Notes under the pieces: model-generated
What the model saw: the letters and a program-made list of their open reading frames with translations, nothing else
What the model was told of the DNA's origin: nothing
Databases searched by the model: none
Part shown: piece after piece, positions 1 through 5,350 of the stretch
Numbering within the stretch: the stretch's first letter is position 1
Layout of the letters: every line of letters starts with the position of its first letter
Made by a program: the position numbers and the translations under genes
From: an uncultured Clostridia bacterium
Lineage (GTDB): Bacteria > Bacillota > Clostridia > Acetivibrionales > CALMWN01
Direction of reading: 5' to 3'
Length of the DNA: 10,406 nucleotides
NCBI GenBank assembly: GCA_937873555.1
Contig: CALMWN010000357.1
Span: 1-10,406 of the forward strand

Positions 1-69
1 AGTTTAATTACATCTGTCTTAACTTAATGACATTGGGGAAAATCCCGGAGTTTTTCTAACTTGCTTTAC

Positions 70-3000
70 TTATCTGTGAGAGTAATCATAGTTTACTGAA
101 TCATCAACATAGATCTTTATTGATTTGCTTACGCCGTTGCCGGTGTATGCAGTAAGAGTGATTATATCTCCGTTGTTCAGTGTTCCGTTTGTTACTGAAA
201 GAACACCTGTTGTAGTATTGTAGCCAAGAGTTGCAACTGCATTGTTGTCATTTCTGGTAACTGTTGCATTTACGCTTGCAGGAGCAAGACCCTTCTTGCC
301 ATACTGGTCAGCTACATAGAAGTACAGGTCTGATCTTGGGTCAGCAAGCTTGTGGCCTGCAGTTGCACCAACAATTGCCGGGTCGATGCTGTACTTGATT
401 ATACGCTTGTTGGCAAAGTTGCTGTTAGCGTATGCGGAAGTTACTCTGAAGATGTCTCCGCTCATCCCGTACTGTACGAACGTCCTGATGTTGATGTTCT
501 GTGCATCATTTGCTGTTGCGACTGTAAGAGGATCATTGAAGTCTACTCCTATTGACTGTGCCTGAGCCAGTTCATTCTTGGAGTTGATCTTTGCTGTAGC
601 TGTCTGTATAACTCCCTGGTATCCTTTTACAACTGCTGTCAATACACCCTGGTAAGGATCTGAGTCAACATATTTTGCAAATACTTTTCTGTCAGCGTCA
701 TTACCTGACAATGTGTTGTCAACGAAGCTTCCGAACTTGCTGCTGTCGCTTACCCCGTAGTTCAGTACATCTGCCGGGTTAAGTTCTACACTCATACCGT
801 TGTACTTACCGTGAACCTTTGCATCTGATGCATACTCACCGAAGGAAGTATTGCTGGTGTAGTTGTACCATGTGTTGAAGCTGTTAAGCTTGGTGTTATT
901 CTGGCCTGCATACAGTACGCTGTCAACATTGTCTATTGAGTAGCCTGATATATCCTTCTTGTCTACATTGTAGAATGTGAAGGTCTTTTCATCAACTACT
1001 GTAGCTCCGTTCGGTATTACATTGTTTGCTACATCTGCCTGTGTTGCTGCTCTCATCAACTGGAGCTTTACAGTTGCGGAACCTGTCTGTGTGTTTGCAT
1101 ATATCTTGAGTGCTGAACTGTTTCCAACTATAACCTTGCTTGATACTGCTGCTGCATTGTTTCCGTTATATGCTCCGCCTACGCTTACTATCGGCAGATC
1201 ATTCGAGTTAACTGATGCAACGAGGAAGTAGTAGTAGTCATTTGTTACATTGTTTTCAGTTACAGAGTACTTGTTTGATCTGTACCTTAAGTCAGCTTTT
1301 CTGTCATACTGGTCGTTTATAGTGATCTTGTCGATCTTGTCACCTGTATATGCACCATATACGAGACCAGGTATGAATTTGTTTGAATCAAGCCCTACGA
1401 TTGTCTTAGGTGCTGCTGCATCTTTTACTGTTACACTCATAGTGCTCATTTTTACTGTAGTAGTTGTAGTAACTGTTGCTGAAACAGTATAAGTTGTCTT
1501 AAGTGTTCCAAAGTCCATCAAAAGCTTGTAGCTTCCGTCAGGATTCTGTATTTCCTTAACCTTGCTTGTGTCAATACCGCTGAAAGTAACCTTACCCTGG
1601 ATCTTTGAGTAATCTGTCAAAGCATTACCGTTGCTGTCCATAGCTATATATGGTACTTCTGCAAAACCGTCACCAACTGCTACGTCCTGTGCAGGTTTCT
1701 GAAGTGTGAACTGCTGCAGTACCGAACCTTCGTTAACTGTTACGTTGAAGGAGTCAGCCTTACCTGTAGTTATTGATACTCCGGATATTACCTGAGTTCC
1801 GGCAATACCGTTGTTTGGAACCTTAACCTGTATGAGAGCCTTGTGGCTGTCATTAGGATCCTGTACAACTTCTGCGTATGCAATTGTTGATTCGCTGGCT
1901 GAACCAGGGCTCAATCTGAAAGCGTTGCTGTTGTGGAGAATGTCATAGTCTGTTACTGCATTTCCGTTTGAGTCCTTAGCTTCGTAATCAAGGTAGAATA
2001 CAGCTGTTGTATTCTTTTCCAATGCTGTTTTTCCATCCTTGTTGGACAAGCCAAGGAACTTGAAGGACTGGATGTCACCTACTGTAGTAGATACATTAAG
2101 TGTACCGTTCATTACAGTGTTTGAATCTGAATCATAAGCTGTAACAACTACAGACTGCTGATCCTTTAACAATCCCATATAAATTGTCGGTACATTTGGA
2201 TTCGGGTTGTCATTCTTGTGGAGTGTCAATGTTCCCTTGTCTGCAGTTACAGACGCGCCATTAGCTGTACCAAGTGATGAATTCCATGTGATGTTTGAAG
2301 CTATAGGAAGCTTTGTAACATCGTCACCATACTGGTTTGCAACCTTGTAGTAAGCTACACCGTCGGAATCACTTCTTCTGGTGATCTGCTTTGAAGTCAA
2401 TTCAATTTTAGCTATCTTTTCTGCTTCAACTGTCACGTTCTTGTTGCCGAGATCAGTAGTACCGTTCTTGATAGCTACTGTATACTGACCGGATACAAGG
2501 TTTGTAGCCTGTGATAAAACAGCTTCTGTCTTGTCATTGTTCCATGCTGCTGTGAGGTTTACTGCTATACCAGCATCTCTGGTTACAGTAAATGCAACCT
2601 TTGAAGTATCTGCTATAGTACCGTTGAATTTAACATCTAGGCTCTTTGCAGTCTTAGCTGTCAGGTCAAATGAAGTAGCTGCTGCTGATGATGCTATCAT
2701 TCCAACTGCTGCAGCCTTTGCTGAATCAACTGCCTTAGCGTCTACCAATGCCTGAATAAGAGTTTTTGAACCATCTTTTACTTTTGCTTTAAGAGTTTCA
2801 ACTGTAGCAGCTGAAAGATCGTTAATTGTGAAGTTTACTACGTTTGCTGCCTTGCTTAAGCCCTTGGAAGCTGCAAAAGCAACTGTATCAGCAAATTTGA
2901 AGTCTCCGCCGTTTCCAAGGTCTTCCTTGTAGCCCAAAGCAACGAGTAAGATCTTGTAGTACTGCTGTGCAGTGATTGTAGCATTCGGATTGAATGTTCC

Positions 3001-3372
3001 ATCAGGATTTCCGATGAAGCCCAACTCCGGCTTGGATTTCAAATAACCCATTATTGCCTGTCCGCCTGCCCATTCTACCTTGCTGGCATCTGAGAAATTA
3101 GCTGCTCCTGTGTATGCCAACGCGTCTTTCTCAAGTCCTTGCAGTCTGAGGAACATTATAGCAGACTGAAGCTTTGAGGGTTGTGTTGCCAGATAATCAT
3201 CTGTAACGCCATTACCTTGTCCTACAACCATTCCCAATGTTTCTGCTATCTTAGCATCTGACATTGAAGCCGGTGCAGATGTTGCAGTATCTGCTGCAAA
3301 TGCAGGAATCATAGCTGTTAACATTATAGCAACTGCTACAAATACTGCTAGATACTTTCTGAGATTTCTCAT
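70..3372 (-). CDS. S-layer protein with N-terminal SLH region
   Basis: This 1100-residue protein is probably a main component of the surface (S-)layer. It starts with a signal peptide: basic MRNLRK, a hydrophobic core to about residue 22, and an AFA/AD cleavage site near residue 26. Residues about 37-212 form an SLH-like cell-wall anchoring region. The clearest repeat is at 92-148 (NFSDASKVEW...NPDGTFNPNATIT...LLVALGY), with more degenerate flanking copies. SLH domains of this family bind pyruvylated secondary cell-wall polymers. The remaining ~880 residues are rich in Thr, Val, Asn, Ser and Asp with beta-strand-like spacing, and I recognise no catalytic motif. I see no cysteine in the whole protein, which is typical of S-layer proteins. 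The ATG at 3372 has a perfect AAGGAGG (3389-3383) ten bases upstream. It is monocistronic within the window, with a strong promoter and long leader. A different SLH surface protein is possible, but size, composition and expression signals favour a true S-layer subunit. Confidence 0.88.
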   Translation of the reverse strand: MRNLRKYLAVFVAVAIMLTAMIPAFAADTATSAPASMSDAKIAETLGMVVGQGNGVTDDYLATQPSKLQSAIMFLRLQGLEKDALAYTGAANFSDASKVEWAGGQAIMGYLKSKPELGFIGNPDGTFNPNATITAQQYYKILLVALGYKEDLGNGGDFKFADTVAFAASKGLSKAANVVNFTINDLSAATVETLKAKVKDGSKTLIQALVDAKAVDSAKAAAVGMIASSAAATSFDLTAKTAKSLDVKFNGTIADTSKVAFTVTRDAGIAVNLTAAWNNDKTEAVLSQATNLVSGQYTVAIKNGTTDLGNKNVTVEAEKIAKIELTSKQITRRSDSDGVAYYKVANQYGDDVTKLPIASNITWNSSLGTANGASVTADKGTLTLHKNDNPNPNVPTIYMGLLKDQQSVVVTAYDSDSNTVMNGTLNVSTTVGDIQSFKFLGLSNKDGKTALEKNTTAVFYLDYEAKDSNGNAVTDYDILHNSNAFRLSPGSASESTIAYAEVVQDPNDSHKALIQVKVPNNGIAGTQVISGVSITTGKADSFNVTVNEGSVLQQFTLQKPAQDVAVGDGFAEVPYIAMDSNGNALTDYSKIQGKVTFSGIDTSKVKEIQNPDGSYKLLMDFGTLKTTYTVSATVTTTTTVKMSTMSVTVKDAAAPKTIVGLDSNKFIPGLVYGAYTGDKIDKITINDQYDRKADLRYRSNKYSVTENNVTNDYYYFLVASVNSNDLPIVSVGGAYNGNNAAAVSSKVIVGNSSALKIYANTQTGSATVKLQLMRAATQADVANNVIPNGATVVDEKTFTFYNVDKKDISGYSIDNVDSVLYAGQNNTKLNSFNTWYNYTSNTSFGEYASDAKVHGKYNGMSVELNPADVLNYGVSDSSKFGSFVDNTLSGNDADRKVFAKYVDSDPYQGVLTAVVKGYQGVIQTATAKINSKNELAQAQSIGVDFNDPLTVATANDAQNINIRTFVQYGMSGDIFRVTSAYANSNFANKRIIKYSIDPAIVGATAGHKLADPRSDLYFYVADQYGKKGLAPASVNATVTRNDNNAVATLGYNTTTGVLSVTNGTLNNGDIITLTAYTGNGVSKSIKIYVDDSVNYDYSHR

Positions 3373-3506
3373 ACTTATGAATCCTCCTTGTTTTTTTTGA
3401 AGAAGGCACTTTACATAACGCGGTCAGGTCTGCCTTCTTCTTTAATGTACTGAACCCAACCCTTATGACATCTTTCAAGGCAGGTTACATGGCCTGCCTT
3501 AAATTC
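3373..3506 (-). promoter_or_regulatory. Long structured 5' leader of the S-layer mRNA
   Basis: Transcription should begin near 3506, giving a leader of about 133 nt. In transcript order, segment 1 AAGGCAGG (3500-3493) pairs with segment 2 CCTGCCTT (3484-3477), making an 8-bp hairpin almost at the 5' end. Segment 3 GAAGAAGGCA (3440-3431) pairs with segment 4 TGCCTTCTTC (3408-3399), a 10-bp stem followed by eight A and the AAGGAGG ribosome site. Segments 2 and 3 can also pair over 7 bp (CTGCCTT/AAGGCAG), and 1 with 4 over 6 bp, so alternative folds exist. A 5'-end hairpin usually stabilises abundant mRNA; a switching role is only inference. Confidence 0.65.
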
Positions 3507-3512
3507 AAAATC

Positions 3513-3541
3513 ATTATAACATCGGCGTTTTACCTAGTCAA
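3513..3541 (-). promoter_or_regulatory. Sigma-A promoter of the S-layer gene
   Basis: Read on the minus strand, TTGACT (3541-3536), a 17-bp spacer and a perfect TATAAT (3518-3513) form a near-consensus housekeeping promoter. An alternating AT tract (about 3545-3557) lies directly upstream and could act as an UP-like element. The predicted start is near 3506. Confidence 0.85.
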
Positions 3542-3556
3542 CATAATATATATATA

Positions 3557-3584
3557 TGTAACTTAATTGTAACAGGCTTGTAAC
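3557..3584 (-). promoter_or_regulatory. Three GTTACA direct repeats phased at 11 bp
   Basis: On the plus strand TGTAAC occurs at 3557-3562, 3568-3573 and 3579-3584, exactly 11 bp apart. On the minus strand, in the direction of the S-layer gene, they read GTTACA. They lie 16 to 43 bp upstream of the -35 element. One-turn phasing of hexamers is the usual site layout for OmpR/PhoB-type response regulators, and GTTACA matches five of six bases of the Bacillus Pho-box unit TT(A/C/T)ACA. The regulator is inferred; the repeats are seen directly. Confidence 0.5.
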
Positions 3585-3688
3585 ATGCAAATTAATGCCA
3601 TTTGTGGGATATTTAACGGGCTTTATTCATAGGTTATTAGTGTATTACGTTAAGTTATTACGTGATTATGAATCTTGTACTTAGGGCT

Positions 3689-3734
3689 TACTCCCTCCGT
3701 CACTTCGTGACACCTCCCTCTGGGAAGGAGGTCT
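3689..3734. repeat. Hairpin repeat unit A
   Basis: TACTCCCTCC is followed by the small hairpin GTCAC-TTC-GTGAC (3699-3711) and then CCTCC (3713-3717) pairing with GGAGG (3727-3731). Its orientation appears opposite to that of unit C (3800-3845), whose tail is GGCGACTGGGGGGAGT. Confidence 0.5.
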
Positions 3735-3754
3735 GCAGAGCAGCTCCCTTTCTA

Positions 3755-3779
3755 TCTTCCCCTCACTTCGAGGGGAAGA
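3755..3779. repeat. Hairpin repeat unit B
   Basis: A perfect stem, TCTTCCCCTC (3755-3764) with GAGGGGAAGA (3770-3779), encloses the loop ACTTC. There is no T-tract on either side in terminator position, so I read it as part of the repeat cluster. Confidence 0.55.
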
Positions 3780-3799
3780 AAATGCAGGGCTCTGGAGAA

Positions 3800-3845
3800 A
3801 GCTCCCTCCGGGAGGGGGCTGCCGCTGTAGGCGACTGGGGGGAGT
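3800..3845. repeat. Hairpin repeat unit C with GGCGACTGGGGGGAGT tail
   Basis: AGCTCCCTCC (3800-3809) pairs with GGAGGGGGCT (3811-3820) across one central base, with one T-G pair. The tail GCCGCTGTAGGCGACTGGGG follows. This is the most complete unit of the cluster. Confidence 0.55.
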
Positions 3846-3955
3846 GTAAACCTCGCTCTCTTATCCTTCTTCTATGGACTTGGTATAGGGAAGATGAACA
3901 GGCTTTTTCGGAACCGGGTAAGTTACTCGCAAGCCTTTCACAAGCATTCCTGATT

Positions 3956-3978
3956 CCTCCCCTTGAAGTGAGGGGAGG
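3956..3978. repeat. Hairpin repeat unit D
   Basis: CCTCCCCT (3956-3963) and AGGGGAGG (3971-3978) form a perfect 8-bp stem with loop TGAAGTG. The tail CTGGGAGGGGAG follows. Confidence 0.55.
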
Positions 3979-4014
3979 CTGGGAGGGGAGCAGGGTTTAA
4001 TGCTTGGTCTTACT

Positions 4015-4044
4015 CCCCTTCCACCAAGTCTATTGGGGAAGGGG
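4015..4044. repeat. Hairpin repeat unit E
   Basis: CCCCTTCC (4015-4022) pairs with GGAAGGGG (4037-4044). An inner CCAA/TTGG stem (4024-4027 with 4033-4036), separated by a single bulged A, gives 12 bp in total. The tail CCGGGGGATG follows. Confidence 0.55.
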
Positions 4045-4054
4045 CCGGGGGATG

Positions 4055-4076
4055 AGCCGGCATAATGCCGGCTTTT
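4055..4076 (+). terminator. Terminator-like hairpin downstream of the SASP gene
   Basis: AGCCGGCAT (4055-4063) and ATGCCGGCT (4065-4073) form a 9-bp G/C-rich stem with a one-base centre and TTTT (4073-4076) on the plus strand. The only nearby gene is the SASP gene on the minus strand. For that transcript the stem comes just after the stop but lacks a U-tract. It may stop SASP transcription inefficiently, or belong to the repeat cluster. A second small stem, TGGTAC-GCT-GTACCA (4076-4090), sits between it and the stop codon. Confidence 0.5.
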
Positions 4077-4095
4077 GGTACGCTGTACCAGGTCA

Positions 4096-4269
4096 CTACC
4101 TTCCGTTGACGCGTCTTTCAGCCATTTCTATGGCCTTCTTGACAATATTACCGCAGTCCCGTGATGAGACTGAGCCCCAACCTTCAGATGAAACAGTGTT
4201 ATAGACTCCAAGTTCTTTCGCTATTTCAGCCTTCAATTCTTCCGACATAAGCCCTCTGCGTCTACTCAC
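4096..4269 (-). CDS. Small acid-soluble spore protein, alpha/beta type
   Basis: This 57-residue protein belongs to the alpha/beta-type SASP family, which coats and protects DNA in the dormant spore and is degraded at germination. Translation reads (M)SRRRGLMSEELKAEIAKELG, then VYNTVSSEGWGSVSSRDCGN and IVKKAIEMAERRVNGR. The EIAKELGV segment fits the conserved site cut by the germination protease GPR. The SSRDCGN..KKAIE..AE segment matches the second conserved helix, in the Cys-containing form I associate with clostridia. I chose the GTG at 4269 because AAGGAGG (4283-4277) lies seven bases upstream. The ATG at 4275 is in frame but only one base from that ribosome site. The GTG start also gives the usual MSRRR beginning. 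The gene stands alone between a repeat cluster and an AT-rich spacer. I could not identify a convincing sigma-G promoter. Confidence 0.9.
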   Translation of the reverse strand: MSRRRGLMSEELKAEIAKELGVYNTVSSEGWGSVSSRDCGNIVKKAIEMAERRVNGR

Positions 4270-4299
4270 AGCCATTCCTCCTTCACTGGTGCCATTTCA

Positions 4300-4326
4300 C
4301 ATAATTTATTTCAGAAATAAATTATG
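4300..4326. repeat. AT-rich palindrome upstream of the SASP gene
   Basis: CATAATTTATTT (4300-4311) and AAATAAATTATG (4315-4326) form a perfect 12-bp inverted repeat with a CAG centre. It lies about 30 bp upstream of the SASP start, in its promoter or leader. There is no T-tract on either side. It could be an operator or a leader hairpin; its CATAATT ends resemble sporulation sigma-factor -10 elements, but I found no matching -35. Confidence 0.45.
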
Positions 4327-4702
4327 CTTTCGGCAAGTTTTATCGGATGTGCTTTTTAACATTTTAAAAAACCAAAAATTTATTATGCTAAAAACACCGG
4401 GTAAAGCCTGGGAATTATTAGCGTCCAATAATATTATCTGCACTTTCATTTTATATAATACACTTAGTACTACTTTGTTACATCATTAATTTGCGGAAAT
4501 TTTGCAGTGTAAATTTCTATTGAAGAAAAAGTAAGACTTGTTTATTCAATAATAATTCCAAAGTAACAAAGTAGTACTAAAAAATAAATCATAAAGGTTA
4601 CGTTTTGCATATTATGTTAATATACTGTTAATGTAGAAATCAAATTTACTGTTGTTTATAGGAAAGTCAAGGTGATTGAGTATTACATCAAAAAAGATGA
4701 GT
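4327..4702. other. AT-rich intergenic stretch without a recognised gene
   Basis: This spacer separates the SASP gene from the CBS-domain gene, both on the minus strand. Open frames here lack good ribosome sites and recognisable protein features. It contains an imperfectly repeated ATTATGCT (4321-4328, 4382-4389), the 18-bp inverted repeat pair described separately, and A-rich DNA near 4690. I see no tRNA or riboswitch class that I can name. Confidence 0.6.
4464..4580. repeat. 117-bp element bounded by an 18-bp perfect inverted repeat
   Basis: TTAGTACTACTTTGTTAC (4464-4481) reappears exactly in inverted orientation at 4563-4580, with 81 bp of AT-rich DNA between. The match stops abruptly at both ends, and I see no flanking target-site duplication. 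A third copy differing at two positions is at 5244-5261. The pair may be two sites for one regulator or the terminal repeats of a very small MITE-like element; the sequence alone does not decide. Confidence 0.6.
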
Positions 4703-4744
4703 CTGCCTGTGCCCTTGCATGTAGTTGGCAGGGAACACAGGCAG
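4690..4744 (-). terminator. Terminator of the CBS-domain gene
   Basis: CTGCCTGTG (4703-4711) pairs with CACAGGCAG (4736-4744), and CCCT/AGGG extends the stem beyond a two-base bulge. On the minus strand the stem lies ten bases after the stop codon and is followed, seven bases later, by six T (complement of 4690-4695). The plus side is also T-rich after the stem, so it may work in both directions. Confidence 0.65.
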
Positions 4745-4753
4745 CTTTTGATT

Positions 4754-5185
4754 TTACATATTTACCGGATCCGAAGGTTTGCTTATTTCCGTCAATGCAG
4801 AAGAAGCTTCCGTATCAAACCTTGGGTCTGTTGCGATATCCCCAAGGGATAGCATACCCACCAGCTTGTTGTTGTCCGTAACCGGAATCCTCCTTATTTG
4901 ATTCTGCGACATTATTCTTGAAACATCATTTACATCCATATCAGGATTTACCGTAGTGACCTGTGATGTCATGACATCTTTCACAGGCGTACTTTGCGGA
5001 CTTTTCCCATGTGCTACGTTCCTTACAATAATATCTCTATCCGTTACTATCCCTATCACACCGCTTTGATCACAAACAGGAACCGATCCCACATTGTGCT
5101 TTTGCATCAGCTGGGCTGCTTCGATCACAGTTGAAGCCGGATTTACATATGCTACATCCCTTGTCATAATATCTTTTACCTTCAA
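4754..5185 (-). CDS. Two-CBS-domain protein
   Basis: A 143-residue cytoplasmic protein made almost entirely of one CBS pair (Bateman module), a fold that binds adenine nucleotides or related ligands and usually acts as a sensor. CBS1 spans about residues 4-58 (DIMTRDVAYVNPASTVIEAA, then GIVTDRDI). CBS2 spans about 70-121 (DVMTSQVTTVNPDMDVNDVS, then QIRRIPV and GMLSLGDIA). A short SALTEIS-containing tail follows. Length, layout and tail resemble Bacillus YhcV-like stand-alone CBS proteins; this comparison is from memory. No effector domain is attached, so its partner is unknown. The start is TTG at 5185, directly preceded by an in-frame TGA, with AGGGAGG (5201-5195) nine bases upstream. It is divergent from the hydrolase gene, and a palindrome at 5219-5238 lies between them. 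I found no convincing promoter of its own. Confidence 0.85.
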   Translation of the reverse strand: MKVKDIMTRDVAYVNPASTVIEAAQLMQKHNVGSVPVCDQSGVIGIVTDRDIIVRNVAHGKSPQSTPVKDVMTSQVTTVNPDMDVNDVSRIMSQNQIRRIPVTDNNKLVGMLSLGDIATDPRFDTEASSALTEISKPSDPVNM

Positions 5186-5218
5186 TCAAATCTACCTCCC
5201 TTATTCTTTTATTCATGG

Positions 5219-5238
5219 TTTATTCTGTCCAGAATAAA
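5219..5238. promoter_or_regulatory. 20-bp palindrome between the CBS and hydrolase genes
   Basis: TTTATTCTG (5219-5227) and CAGAATAAA (5230-5238) form a perfect 9-bp inverted repeat around TC. It lies 34 bp upstream of the CBS start and 17 bp upstream of the hydrolase -35, as expected for a dimeric repressor operator that could serve both genes. I do not recognise the regulator. Confidence 0.5.
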
Positions 5239-5243
5239 TAAAA

Positions 5244-5261
5244 TTAGTACTGCTTTGTTAT
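5244..5261 (+). repeat. Third copy of the TTAGTACT motif
   Basis: TTAGTACTGCTTTGTTAT matches 16 of 18 bases of the repeat at 4464-4481, in the same orientation. Its last part supplies the -35 element TTGTTA of the hydrolase promoter, which favours a regulatory role over a transposon-end role for this copy. Confidence 0.55.
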
Positions 5262-5284
5262 TTTTGCTGATTTTGCATTATACT
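5255..5284 (+). promoter_or_regulatory. Promoter of the hydrolase gene
   Basis: TTGTTA (5255-5260), an 18-bp spacer and TATACT (5279-5284) make a fair sigma-A promoter. The start would be near 5291, giving a leader of about 60 nt to the ATG at 5351. Confidence 0.6.
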
Positions 5285-5350
5285 ATTTAAGAACAAATAT
5301 TTCTTTTATTGCTTTGTTTAATCATATTTATTCGGACAAGGGCTGGTGTC

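Larger units (their letters stand above)
3689..4044. repeat. Cluster of C/G-rich hairpin repeats, gene-free
   Basis: This stretch has runs of CTCCCT and GGGAGGGG quite unlike the AT-rich spacers around it. It contains at least five hairpin-forming units in both orientations (3689-3734, 3755-3779, 3800-3845, 3956-3978, 4015-4044). Several share a plan: a CTCC(C/T) arm, a short loop, a matching GGAGG arm, then a CTGGG- or CGACTGGGGGGAG-type tail. The pattern resembles the dispersed intergenic repeats common in clostridial genomes and is probably non-coding. The open frames across it have no convincing ribosome site or protein-like composition. About 3846-3950 lies between units and shows nothing I recognise. 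Confidence 0.6.

Noticed and set aside
20..60. S-layer gene terminator near GGGAAAATCCC
   Set aside because: The stem is only about four pairs, and the T-run (52-56) is on the plus-strand side, wrong for the minus-strand gene; its terminator probably lies beyond the left edge.
3251..3478. Leader peptide candidate starting at TTG 3478 inside the S-layer leader
   Set aside because: It has no ribosome site and simply runs out of frame into the S-layer gene; nothing suggests translation.
3662..4000. 112-codon plus-strand frame through the hairpin cluster
   Set aside because: It runs across inverted repeats, has no good ribosome site, and its Gly/Ser/Arg/Glu-rich composition follows from the repeat sequence.
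4004..4204. 66-codon plus-strand frame
   Set aside because: It lies across a repeat hairpin and is antisense to the clear SASP gene at 4096-4269.
4380..4440. Possible riboswitch (CACCGGGTAAAGCCTGGG)
   Set aside because: It does not fit any riboswitch consensus I know, and no plus-strand gene follows.
4289..4489. 66-codon plus-strand frame in the AT-rich spacer
   Set aside because: It has no ribosome site and no protein-like features, and it crosses a palindrome and one 18-bp repeat.
4672..4881. Plus-strand frame starting GTGATTGAG, with AAGG nearby
   Set aside because: The ribosome site is too close to the start, the frame runs through the CBS terminator, and the rest is antisense to the CBS-domain gene.
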